Below, one piece after another: positions 28,957 to 37,022 of a DNA stretch of 37,044 nucleotides. The position numbers and the translations under genes were made by a program. Source of the stretch: a bacterium (lineage in GTDB: Bacteria; Patescibacteriota; Minisyncoccia; JAHIHE01); NCBI GenBank assembly GCA_030693205.1, contig JAUYBG010000015.1, positions 1 to 37,044 on the forward strand. The letters are read 5' to 3'. How positions within the stretch are numbered: position 1 is the first letter of the stretch; the number at the start of each line of letters is the position of its first letter. Under the pieces are notes generated by a model. That model was not told the DNA's origin. It saw only the letters and a list, made by a program, of their open reading frames with translations, and did no database searches.

Positions 28957-30738
28957 TTATTTTTCCATGGGTGGTGGTGTTTCACTAAATTTTTTCAAAC
29001 CAACAATCAACCGTAAAAGCTCAGAATCAATATCAGTTTTGACAAAAGATTCAATTATCATATGACTCGTTAACGAAATTTTATATTTTTCTTGAAGGTA
29101 TTTATTTAAAGCCGACAAAGTGTCTTTTCCGGGAACAATCTTAAGCCTTTCCTCCAAAACTTTCCACTCTTTATCAAATTCTCTTATTGATTGACTGTCG
29201 CTAGTTGATTCATCTTCTCGAGGAGTTGCCTGCTTAACATATTGTCGACGATGTTTTAAGTATTGAGCGAGAATTTCTGGTTGGAAACCTTCTGTTATTT
29301 CATTGAGTATTTCTTCTGCCGAACGATGACTACTTAATTTCACTCCATCCGTCTCCTGCCTTTTTTTAATTGCGGCAGAAATAGCTCGATTTAATACCAC
29401 TGGCTGCAACAAAAAGTTTTCAATCTCTTTTCTTCGGTGTATTATAACAAATTCACAGGTACTTTGTAGCTCTTTTCCAATATGATCAATCTCACTACTA
29501 TTTCTATAATCGCGATCAAAAACAACGCATTTTAAAAGCGGAGTTTCAAGTGTTAATTCCATTCCTCTAGAAAAATTTTTAACCTTTTGGGGATTAAAAC
29601 CTTCAACTGGAACAACAGCAAAATCGGACCGGTTTGCTAGTCTATTATAACCTAACTTACGCGCAAACAGTGAAAGCAACTGAAAATCTTTTCCTTCGAG
29701 ATAAAGAACTCTGCGCGTTTTTGCAAGCTGTGTTAAAACAGGATTAGCGTTTGACCCAAGCAACTGATATATTTTTTGCAAATTTTGCGTGTTTGTAACC
29801 CGAGTAGCATGTAGTTTTTTCTTATTGATAGTAAGCAAAGACCTTGTTTCCACCTCAGTAATAATTTCTATTGAATGTGTGGCAATAATAATTTGCAAAT
29901 CAAGTTCTAGTAAAATACCAACCAACTGTCTCTGAAGATCGGAGTGTAAATAAATATCGGGTTCGTCTATAATCAATAAAGTTGCATCTTTTGCCTGGAG
30001 TATAAAAGTTAACATTTGACACCAAACCTGAAACCCAAACCCTGCCCAATAAATCTCCCGATCAATACGTTCTTCTGGACAAAACATAAATAATCTAGGT
30101 TTTTCAGTATCGTGCGCTATTTCCGGTGGTTTTATATCCATACCTGGCCAAGTACTACGTATTTTCTCGCGAAAATCTTCAAACCCATCTTTAAAATGGT
30201 ACCAAATATTTCTAAAATTTCTTGAGGCACGATGGGTTAAGAGTGCTTTCCGGGCTGCTTCAGGTTGATAAAGAATTTCATTATGCTCGACAGGTCCAAG
30301 AACCGGAACGTGACTAATTTTTATCGGAAAACTTTTTCTAAATATAGTTGGGGAGTTTACTGCTCCCGACGCTTCAGGAATTAAATAACAAACCTTGCTT
30401 TGAGGGAAAAAAAGCGTAAGTCGATTTTTATTTTCAAGCTCAAAAATAATAGTAGCCGCTTCAGTTTCATCGTAGTCATAGAATACGTTCTCAAGTGACA
30501 CCGGTATCTCATCCAAGTCAAGCCTATAAGCCCACACAAAACCTTTTACCCCAGCAGAGATTCGTTCGGCCTTTTTTGCATTTGCTTTTCTTAAACCCTC
30601 CGAGAGTATTCTTAAAGCTCCGAGAACAGTAGATTTTCCTGCATTATTTGGCCCAACTAATACATCAAAATCGGAAAGATTAATAAAAAAACTCTTAAAC
30701 GCTTTATAATGATGAAAAGAAATTTTTTTAATGCGCAT
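28957..30738 (-). CDS. OLD-family ATPase with C-terminal TOPRIM nuclease domain
   Basis: A 593-residue ABC/SMC-like ATPase of the overcoming-lysogenisation-defect (OLD) type. Walker A GPNNAGKST is at 29-37, a long insertion follows, and Walker B with D-loop IIDEPDIYLH is at 256-265; the switch His is in ATHS (286-289). The C-terminal half has TOPRIM landmarks: YLEGKD with E348, DRD (408-410) and the IENFL phrase (439-443) common in defence-related OLD nucleases. OLD proteins nick or cut DNA and are partners in systems such as Gabija and several retrons. It follows the helicase-nuclease gene in the same direction, 195 nt away. Its partner here is not UvrD-like, so this is not standard Gabija. 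Defence role is inferred. Confidence 0.88.
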   Translation of the reverse strand: MRIKKISFHHYKAFKSFFINLSDFDVLVGPNNAGKSTVLGALRILSEGLRKANAKKAERISAGVKGFVWAYRLDLDEIPVSLENVFYDYDETEAATIIFELENKNRLTLFFPQSKVCYLIPEASGAVNSPTIFRKSFPIKISHVPVLGPVEHNEILYQPEAARKALLTHRASRNFRNIWYHFKDGFEDFREKIRSTWPGMDIKPPEIAHDTEKPRLFMFCPEERIDREIYWAGFGFQVWCQMLTFILQAKDATLLIIDEPDIYLHSDLQRQLVGILLELDLQIIIATHSIEIITEVETRSLLTINKKKLHATRVTNTQNLQKIYQLLGSNANPVLTQLAKTRRVLYLEGKDFQLLSLFARKLGYNRLANRSDFAVVPVEGFNPQKVKNFSRGMELTLETPLLKCVVFDRDYRNSSEIDHIGKELQSTCEFVIIHRRKEIENFLLQPVVLNRAISAAIKKRQETDGVKLSSHRSAEEILNEITEGFQPEILAQYLKHRRQYVKQATPREDESTSDSQSIREFDKEWKVLEERLKIVPGKDTLSALNKYLQEKYKISLTSHMIIESFVKTDIDSELLRLIVGLKKFSETPPPMEK

Positions 30739-30800
30739 AATGATAAATTAATAAAATCGAATCTTCTAATAATAATCGCTTAAAGCAAAAGTCTGATCAG

Positions 30801-30823
30801 AAAAAGGTGTCAAGCACCTTTTT
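30801..30823. repeat. REP-like hairpin, copy A, between helicase and OLD genes
   Basis: AAAAAGGTG (30801-30809), loop TCAAG, CACCTTTTT (30815-30823): a perfect 9-bp stem, with T-tract on both strands. A related hairpin lies on the other side of the helicase gene (35794-35812). In the minus-strand transcript it could also act as a terminator between the two genes. Confidence 0.8.
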
Positions 30824-30933
30824 CTTACTTAATAAAATTGCACCTGACCATTTTGATTTCGAAAAACAGAAACACTAAAAATTCAATTCCGAGTGTGTCT
30901 ATTATTAGTAAAATTATTGTGGTCACAAAAATA

Positions 30934-33900
30934 TTAAATGATCGGCTTAATTTCTAGCTCTTTTAGTTTCTCCCAGAGACTATCGAGAGCTTTTTCTTTA
31001 TGTCTATAAAAAGAGCTTCCGGATACTCTCCAAAACTCCCAACCCGCTCGACGAAGTTGTCTTTCTCGAACTTGATCCTCCTCCCAATTTTCAAGTGTGT
31101 GATATTGATCTCCGTCGCATTCTACCGCTAAACGAGCATTTTCTCCTTGTACAACAAGGTCAATTCTATAGCCGATAACAGGGTATTCGGGTAAAACTTG
31201 ATAACCTCGATCGATCAATAAATTGCCCACATCGAATGAAAATTGCGATGCTCTACCGGAATCAAATTCTTTTTTCAAAGCTTTTCGACCAGCCTCTAAT
31301 TCTTCCGTTTTTGGATCATAATACCAATTAAGTATTTTATACCTCCAGTCGTTCTGATTTCTGAACTCTTGCACTGGTATCGAATGATATAGAAATACTT
31401 GATCACGACCACGAGTAGCGGCGACATTGAATCTTTGCGCGGTGCCTTTGTCGGCCAAGGCCTTAACTGTGTCATTTGGATTATTTGAATCAAGCGCTTT
31501 AACCATTGAGAGGAACATCACGTCTCGTTCGTCTCCTTGAAATGCGTAGGCATCGCCACAAACTATATCTCTTTCCTCAATAACTTTTTCACCAATTTTA
31601 GGATGTCGGAGAAGCAATTCTTTAATATATTTTGCTTGATCTTCTGCAAGTAGTGAAATCACACCGAATGTACAAATGTGCCCATCCGGTCTTTGTTGAT
31701 AGTTTGGATTCTCTAGTAATTCGGCTATTTTATCAACAATTGCTTTTGCTTCCGGTTCATTAACTTTATTGTTCGTATTTTGATAACCACCCTCGACCAG
31801 AACAGGAACCAGTGCGGGTTTCAGTAATCCTTTTGGGTGAGGGTATCTTAATGGTTTTAGTTTTCCTTCATAGACATGGTGATTACTGAAAGCAATAATC
31901 TCCGGCACACACCTAAAATGTTCGTTCAACTGAATCATGTTCGGTATTCGAATCTGAGCTAAACCGAACAAGCTTGAAGTAATAGAAAAATTATCTTTAT
32001 GTGGAATATCATACAAAAATCGCGAGATGAGTTCGTAAACCCTCTCTTGATCTTGAAAAATACCCGCAGGGCTTATCTGATCTGGATCACCGACGACCAA
32101 TAGTTTCTTTCCAAGGTATCCGATAGTAAGACCACGAATATCGCACTGACTGGCTTCATCAAAAATAACAACGTCGAACATTCCAGCTTTTGGATCGGAA
32201 AACATTTGTGCGGCACGATGCAATGGCATAATCCAAACAGGTACAGCATTTTTTGCTTCCCTTAAAGATTCTTGCGCCGCCGACAAATGTTTATGCGCCC
32301 ATTTCCCAGTTCCTTTTCCATATTTTCTCATCGAATCCGACCACGCCATCAATGCATCTCTTTGTCGTTTTGTGACTTTGTCGATTTGTTTCTGCCATGC
32401 AAGTACTGTAACGAGATCGGAGTTTAATTGAAATTCAAGTTTTGAGAGTCGCTCATGCTTACTTTGAAGTTCATCAATACTCACGTGATCATGAATATGG
32501 TCTATCCACGATTTTAGTCGGGCAATTTTCCATACTAATTCCAAATTGTCGGGACAATCAAATTTCTGTTTCTGATCAGCCAGACCAATCATATCTTGAT
32601 AGAGATTTGGGGCATGTTTGTTTATTCTTTCGGCAATCTCATTAAGTCTTATTGCATAGTCTTTATTCTCAATAAGTAAATCGAGTTCTTCGATAGCTTT
32701 TTTCCAAGCTGTATTGTTTCTTTTTTCAATAGCTTGAATAAGCCTCTCGCATACCCCATGCCTATTACCAATAGGGTCGTCGACAAGCTTTACCCATCCT
32801 TGGAAGGTTGCTTCTAGCTTAGACAATTCAAACTGTGCGACGCTTGATGCAATTAGTTCTCTGGCGGTTTCAATACTCTCAAGTTGCGTAAAAGATAGAT
32901 CTGCAAATTGTTTTACTCTTTTAAAAGATTCTGCAATTTCAGTAAAATTATCATAATAACATGCAATGCGGTTAGCACTTGCAACCAAGACCTCTAGTTT
33001 TATGAGATCGAGATTATCTTTGCGTAAATCAGACGCTCCATTTAGGCTTCCAAATCCTTGATCTAATAGAATCTTAATATCCTTTTCAGCGACTTGCGCA
33101 GATATCATGCTTTCAAGAAGTTCAATCCGTTCGAAACTATCAGGACAACGGCCATCCACCAAATAGCTTCCTAAAATCTTTTTTGCATCTGCAGAAAGAA
33201 GCATTTTCCCAAAAGTGCCCAACTTCGAGCCATTGGATACTTTTGTCTTGAGTGAATTGATCGCGTCTGTACATTCATTAAGCGATAATGGAATTGAACC
33301 AGAAATATCATGACCAATAATCATGTTTCTGCTTTTGCCAATGATCTGTATTTTCTCCGAGATTTTTGATAAAATCGTCTTCCATTTTTCACGTTCGCTC
33401 TGGCTTGTATTACAAGTATTAAAAATGTCACGCTCGTAATTTTCATTGATAGCAACCAATACCTTGCGAGCATTATTCAACATCTCCCATAATTTCAATA
33501 GCTCCTCTTGATTAAAATCATTCCCTGAATTACCAAAAACATTATTTGAAATTTTTGCCTTGACGCTCAATTCTCTATACGAAGCAAAGGCACCCAAAAT
33601 GACATCATCGTTTGGCAATGAAGATGAGTCTGGTAAATCAAATTTGTGCAAACTTCTATTTTCTTTACTTAAATCAGTGAGTAATTGATTTGCTTGCTTC
33701 AAGTCTTCAGCGGTAAAATTCAACTCTGTATCGAAATTTATTTCATCGGTAAACCAAGCCAAACTTCGATTATCATCATGCTCGCTTATGAATTTAGCCG
33801 CCTCAATCGGAGTAGCATCACCACCATTTGCGCGCAAAGTTTGCGTAGAATCTGTGAGAATATATTGACGAATCAAATTGGCTATAGAAGCCTTCTGTTC

Positions 33901-35748
33901 TCTTACACTCGCTAATTCTTTTCTAACAAGTTCCGCCTTTTGTTCACTGAATTTAGTACGGCGTTCGCCAAGATTAGAACTAATCTCTGTGATAGATTGC
34001 TGAAGCACATCATCACGCTTAGCTGTCTGATGTAACTGCGAGACAGCAAGGCTACGAATATTTTCCGGCAATTTATCACGTAGTACTTCCAGCGCTTTGC
34101 TTGTTTGTGAGGTAACAAGCACACTTTTCCCTTGTGCCAAAAATCTCGCAATTAAATTAGCAATCGTATGACTTTTACCAGTTCCAGGCGGTCCCTTAAC
34201 GACTACTCCATAATTTGTCTCTATTCTTTCCGCAATTCTCTTTTGCTCGTCATTCCAAGGAAGCGGAAAAAATAATTCTGATTCTTTTATTGCAATGTCT
34301 GTTTCTTTTCCACTTTCTCCCAAACCAATTCTATCTTCTCCTTCTTCATACTCACCGATGAGATCATTTATGAATTCCGTTGATTTTGCACCATTTTGTT
34401 CTATGCCACGCTTAATTGTTTCGGCATATTTCGACCACAAACTATTAGTTCTCTTTCGTACGAAAATTATTGGCGCATTCCAAACGCTAGGTTTATCAGT
34501 AAGAGCAGGAGCACTAACCCCCTCATCAGTAAAGTGATCTTCACCATCAGGAGATAGATAGTTTAGAAAAGTATTTGCTTGAGATTTTAATGTCTCTAAA
34601 TGCCAAAAATCAAAAGGATTAGAATTGACAGTGCCCATCCACTTATCCAAATCAATGTCTGCTGGATTGTCCATTTCAGACACTGGTGCAATCTCAACAA
34701 AACTTCTAAATAATGGGTCTGGATTAATTTCGATTGTGCGCTTAGAAGCATCAAAATCTAGCGTCAATGGTGTAAAGAAAATTGGAGCGTAGACTGCACC
34801 GACTGATGGATGTTTCCAAGTTAAAAATCCGTGCCCAAGAAGTAATTCGTGACTATCGCCCTCATTTTTAAGCAATAAACGCAAGGCGTAAAATTGATCG
34901 TATAGCAAATTCGCTTTGTATATTTTATTTACCTTATCAGCCCATCGTTTCCATTCATTTTCGATATATCCAATCAATAACTTTTCAAGCTCAGGATGGT
35001 CTGTCCAATTATCAGGAACGTACTTAACCTCTATGGCTTCCGGCAATTTATTCGGAGCCAAAACAACCCAACCCAATAATGACTTCGGCACACTGTCTCC
35101 TTGCTTAAAATCTTTACGGAATTTCTTAAATTCGTTTACACTCTCTTTATCGCTATCAAAACGTACTTTCCGGTCAATTTTTTCTAATGGTTTAGGCTTA
35201 TCAAGCGGGTTAACCTCAATAATCCACTCCGCGAGTTTTTCTGGCAAAACTGGAGCGGGTTCAATATTTTTCTTCTGAACTCTAAGCCAAGCACCGGACT
35301 CGGGACTTACCATTTCTTTTTCCATATCGAATTCGCGAATAAAAAGATTATCCAGATCACGAGGATAATCAGCTAACCACCATGGAGATGGCGGTATCAT
35401 TGATGACCGAAAATCGCGAACGATTGTATCGTCAAGCGCAAGAGCTTTTTCTAAATATGTAAAAAGTCTAACAATTTTATTTTGTGTTTTTGCAGAAACA
35501 TCAACACCAAAATTATTATCAGGTGTTTCAATTTTAGTATCTGATTGTTGCATGTTTTCTTTAGAAATTTTGCTAATTATCTCTTTTTTATTTAACACCT
35601 TAGGCGATTGCAAATTATTTTTTTCAATCAGTTTTTTACATTTATAACAAACCGTTCCACTTTTAACTTTATGTTGTTTACAAACGGTACATAGCGGCTT
35701 GTTTTCCCAATAAGCTTTTGCATCAAATTTTTGACGATAAGAACGCAT
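30934..35748 (-). CDS. Giant zinc-ribbon / SF1 (UPF1-like) helicase / Vsr-like nuclease
   Basis: A 1604-residue protein likely acting against foreign DNA. A four-cysteine zinc ribbon lies at C20/C23 and C34/C37. An N-terminal region without known motifs runs to about 500. The helicase shows motif I GPPGTGKS (about 517-524), motif II FDEASQ (about 1193), motif III GDPDQISP, motif IV NEHFRC, motif V DAYAFQGDERD and motif VI VAATRGRDQ, the set typical of UPF1/DNA2-like SF1. A Leu/Lys/Glu-rich helical insertion of roughly 600 residues separates motifs I and II. The C-terminus (about 1500-1600) is a Vsr/DUF559-like PD-(D/E)xK nuclease with IDLVVQ, ECDGDQYH (about 1542) and AGWEFWRVSG. DUF4011-helicase-Vsr defence proteins are organised similarly, but I do not see DUF4011. 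The ATG at 35748 follows an A/T-rich leader. Confidence 0.87.
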   Translation of the reverse strand: MRSYRQKFDAKAYWENKPLCTVCKQHKVKSGTVCYKCKKLIEKNNLQSPKVLNKKEIISKISKENMQQSDTKIETPDNNFGVDVSAKTQNKIVRLFTYLEKALALDDTIVRDFRSSMIPPSPWWLADYPRDLDNLFIREFDMEKEMVSPESGAWLRVQKKNIEPAPVLPEKLAEWIIEVNPLDKPKPLEKIDRKVRFDSDKESVNEFKKFRKDFKQGDSVPKSLLGWVVLAPNKLPEAIEVKYVPDNWTDHPELEKLLIGYIENEWKRWADKVNKIYKANLLYDQFYALRLLLKNEGDSHELLLGHGFLTWKHPSVGAVYAPIFFTPLTLDFDASKRTIEINPDPLFRSFVEIAPVSEMDNPADIDLDKWMGTVNSNPFDFWHLETLKSQANTFLNYLSPDGEDHFTDEGVSAPALTDKPSVWNAPIIFVRKRTNSLWSKYAETIKRGIEQNGAKSTEFINDLIGEYEEGEDRIGLGESGKETDIAIKESELFFPLPWNDEQKRIAERIETNYGVVVKGPPGTGKSHTIANLIARFLAQGKSVLVTSQTSKALEVLRDKLPENIRSLAVSQLHQTAKRDDVLQQSITEISSNLGERRTKFSEQKAELVRKELASVREQKASIANLIRQYILTDSTQTLRANGGDATPIEAAKFISEHDDNRSLAWFTDEINFDTELNFTAEDLKQANQLLTDLSKENRSLHKFDLPDSSSLPNDDVILGAFASYRELSVKAKISNNVFGNSGNDFNQEELLKLWEMLNNARKVLVAINENYERDIFNTCNTSQSEREKWKTILSKISEKIQIIGKSRNMIIGHDISGSIPLSLNECTDAINSLKTKVSNGSKLGTFGKMLLSADAKKILGSYLVDGRCPDSFERIELLESMISAQVAEKDIKILLDQGFGSLNGASDLRKDNLDLIKLEVLVASANRIACYYDNFTEIAESFKRVKQFADLSFTQLESIETARELIASSVAQFELSKLEATFQGWVKLVDDPIGNRHGVCERLIQAIEKRNNTAWKKAIEELDLLIENKDYAIRLNEIAERINKHAPNLYQDMIGLADQKQKFDCPDNLELVWKIARLKSWIDHIHDHVSIDELQSKHERLSKLEFQLNSDLVTVLAWQKQIDKVTKRQRDALMAWSDSMRKYGKGTGKWAHKHLSAAQESLREAKNAVPVWIMPLHRAAQMFSDPKAGMFDVVIFDEASQCDIRGLTIGYLGKKLLVVGDPDQISPAGIFQDQERVYELISRFLYDIPHKDNFSITSSLFGLAQIRIPNMIQLNEHFRCVPEIIAFSNHHVYEGKLKPLRYPHPKGLLKPALVPVLVEGGYQNTNNKVNEPEAKAIVDKIAELLENPNYQQRPDGHICTFGVISLLAEDQAKYIKELLLRHPKIGEKVIEERDIVCGDAYAFQGDERDVMFLSMVKALDSNNPNDTVKALADKGTAQRFNVAATRGRDQVFLYHSIPVQEFRNQNDWRYKILNWYYDPKTEELEAGRKALKKEFDSGRASQFSFDVGNLLIDRGYQVLPEYPVIGYRIDLVVQGENARLAVECDGDQYHTLENWEEDQVRERQLRRAGWEFWRVSGSSFYRHKEKALDSLWEKLKELEIKPII

Positions 35749-35793
35749 ATTTAATAATTTTATTCTTTCGTTTTGTGAAAATAAAAGAAATTA

Positions 35794-35812
35794 AAAGGTG
35801 TCAGATACCTTT
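35794..35812. repeat. REP-like hairpin, copy B, upstream of helicase gene
   Basis: AAAGGTG (35794-35800), loop TCAGA, TACCTTT (35806-35812): 7-bp stem with one G-T pair. It shares AAAGGTGTCA with copy A (30803-30812) in the same orientation. It lies in the leader of the helicase mRNA. Confidence 0.7.
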
Positions 35813-35847
35813 ATTTAACCACCGCTATCTTAGAACTCATTAAACTA

Positions 35848-35876
35848 ATATTAACCCAAAACAGACAAATAATCAA
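35848..35876 (-). promoter_or_regulatory. Promoter of the helicase-nuclease gene
   Basis: On the minus strand TTGATT (35876-35871), 17-nt spacer, TAATAT (35853-35848). The leader of about 95 nt contains hairpin copy B. Confidence 0.58.
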
Positions 35877-35877
35877 C

Positions 35878-35900
35878 AAAAAAAAACCGCATTGAAGCGG
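35878..35900 (-). terminator. Weak terminator after the GIY-YIG unit
   Basis: On the minus strand CCGC (35900-35897), loop TTCAAT, GCGG (35890-35887), then nine T residues. The stem is only 4 bp, but the U-tract is long. Confidence 0.5.
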
Positions 35901-36051
35901 ATTTTTATAATTTGCTAACATTCTCTGAATCTTCCCTTTTCAAACCCGCTTTACTCGACACAAACTGCTGTTCCGTAGCAAAGCACTATTATAATATTGT
36001 TATATTCCATAAATATTTTTTAAATGATTACGGTTCTTAAAATTTTACTAA
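35901..36051. other. Spacer with no recognised feature
   Basis: About 150 bases of A/T-rich sequence between the terminator and the tRNA-Ser 3' repeat. I see no ORF with a plausible start, no RNA fold, and only isolated TATAAT-like words. Confidence 0.5.
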
Positions 36052-36066
36052 TGCGGAGAGGGAGGG
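36052..36066. repeat. 15-nt copy of the tRNA-Ser(GCU) 3' end (distal)
   Basis: TGCGGAGAGGGAGGG is identical to 36397-36411, which covers the 3' acceptor strand and start of the T arm of tRNA-Ser(GCU) on the minus strand. The two copies bracket the GIY-YIG gene like the ends of an integrated element. Confidence 0.85.
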
Positions 36067-36070
36067 TATC

Positions 36071-36370
36071 CTATGCTTTTCGCTTCGGACTACCTTTTCT
36101 TCCGTCTTCAAAATCCCTCGCCAAAGCTACAGATACCAAGCGCTTATAAGCAAAAGATTTTCCTGAACCTGATTTTAGATAAAGCTCAAAATCTCTTGCT
36201 TGCTTCTCTGTTTCAAACGCGCAGTACCATACAAGCTTCCACGGTAAATGTGGTTTAGTAGATGGTACTTTTCCAAGGTTATGTAATTTTAACCTTTCTA
36301 CAAGATTATTTGTAGACCCAAAATAGAAAATATGAGATTTTGAGCTTAATAAAATATAAGTATAGTGCAT
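36071..36370 (-). CDS. GIY-YIG domain nuclease (UPF0213/YhbQ-like)
   Basis: A 99-residue single-domain GIY-YIG protein. The motif appears as YTYIL (3-7) and FYFGST (about 15-20); the conserved Arg is in NLVERLKLHN, and the Glu region in KLVWYCAFETEKQARDFE (about 45-62), ending with KSGSGKSFAYKRL. The ATG at 36370 is chosen because the longer open frame upstream only runs through tRNA-Ser(GCU). Stand-alone GIY-YIG proteins of this type are very frequent in Patescibacteria, with unknown cellular role; some relatives nick DNA. It is 29 nt downstream of the tRNA in the same direction and its stop lies 4 nt before the duplicated tRNA 3' end. Confidence 0.88.
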   Translation of the reverse strand: MHYTYILLSSKSHIFYFGSTNNLVERLKLHNLGKVPSTKPHLPWKLVWYCAFETEKQARDFELYLKSGSGKSFAYKRLVSVALARDFEDGRKGSPKRKA

Positions 36371-36396
36371 GCAATTCCGTAGCTTTAGCGAAGGAT

Positions 36397-36411
36397 TGCG
36401 GAGAGGGAGGG
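36397..36411. repeat. 15-nt direct repeat within tRNA-Ser(GCU) (proximal)
   Basis: Proximal partner of 36052-36066, identical over 15 bases, lying at the 3' end of the tRNA. 345 bases separate the start points of the two copies. Confidence 0.85.
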
Positions 36412-36489
36412 ATTCGAACCCTCGATAGGGGTTTAAATCCCTATAACAGGTTAGCAACCTGCCGCCTTCAGCCACTCGGCCACCTCTCC
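36399..36489 (-). tRNA. tRNA-Ser (anticodon GCU)
   Basis: Minus-strand class II tRNA of 91 nt. Acceptor GGAGAGG/CCTCTCC, D arm GGCCGAGTGGCTGAAGGC, anticodon stem-loop CAGGTTGCTAACCTG with anticodon GCT, long variable arm (TAGGGATTTAAACCCCTA), T arm GAGGG/CCCTC with TTCGAAT, discriminator G. CCA is not encoded in full (C, A only). Its 3' end is duplicated at 36052-36066. Confidence 0.96.
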
Positions 36490-36566
36490 AAAAAATCCGA
36501 TTTACTGGTAAAATATAGCATTAATTAAACCGATTTGCAAGGGAAATAATCAAAAAAAGGGCTTAC

Positions 36567-36962
36567 TTAATCTTCAGCCCTAACCGGAATATTTAGTTCC
36601 GCTATTTTTTTGTCTATTAAATTTTCCAGTTGCACCCTGGGTCTATTGTGGCTTCCTTCTGTTTTAAGGAGCCGTAAAAGTTCATATATGTATGGGTCCT
36701 TTCTGATTTGCCGATCACTGTGCAATTGTCTGGTTTTTCTTCCGGCAAGAGCATCAAGGAAATCTTGGGTTCCTCTTATAACCCATTTCTTGATCCATGG
36801 CTCATCTTTTACTTTCATAGACTTAACCGTTTCGTGTCCCAGGAAACCCTCCCATTCATCTGCCCGGTTTTTCAATAACCAATTGAATATTTTTTGATTC
36901 AAGTGGTTTGCCAGCAAATATCGAAAAATCGCTTTATCCCTGTTGTTTCTTCTGTCAATCAA
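36567..36962 (-). CDS. Basic protein of unknown function with Shine-Dalgarno and TTG start
   Basis: Not recognised. Read from TTG at 36962 it has 131 residues. This start is preferred because a GGAGGTG Shine-Dalgarno (36974-36968) stands 5 nt before it and the promoter lies just upstream; a longer frame would begin inside the promoter. The protein is basic, mostly helical and rich in Arg/Lys/Trp: RDKAIFRYLLANHLNQKIFNWLLK, EPWIKKWVIRGTQDFLDALAG, and RQIRKDPYIYELLRLL (each shorter than 25). No signal peptide or catalytic motif is seen; it could bind nucleic acid. The Shine-Dalgarno is exceptional in this window. Confidence 0.72.
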   Translation of the reverse strand: MIDRRNNRDKAIFRYLLANHLNQKIFNWLLKNRADEWEGFLGHETVKSMKVKDEPWIKKWVIRGTQDFLDALAGRKTRQLHSDRQIRKDPYIYELLRLLKTEGSHNRPRVQLENLIDKKIAELNIPVRAED

Positions 36963-36993
36963 TTTTTCACCTCCATTTATTTTTCTTGGTATA

Positions 36994-37022
36994 AATATAT
37001 CACAAAAATAATAAATTGACAA
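36994..37022 (-). promoter_or_regulatory. Promoter of the TTG-start gene
   Basis: On the minus strand TTGTCA (37022-37017), 17-nt spacer, TATATT (36999-36994). The predicted leader is only about 25 nt and consists mainly of the Shine-Dalgarno. Confidence 0.7.

Noticed and set aside
28957-35748. Standard Gabija (GajA/GajB) assignment
   Set aside because: The OLD protein fits GajA in outline, but the partner is a giant UPF1-like helicase with zinc ribbon and Vsr-like nuclease, not a UvrD-like GajB.
36371-36475. Extended N-terminus for the GIY-YIG protein
   Set aside because: The extra 35 codons read antisense-like sequence of tRNA-Ser(GCU); the domain starts naturally at the ATG at 36370.
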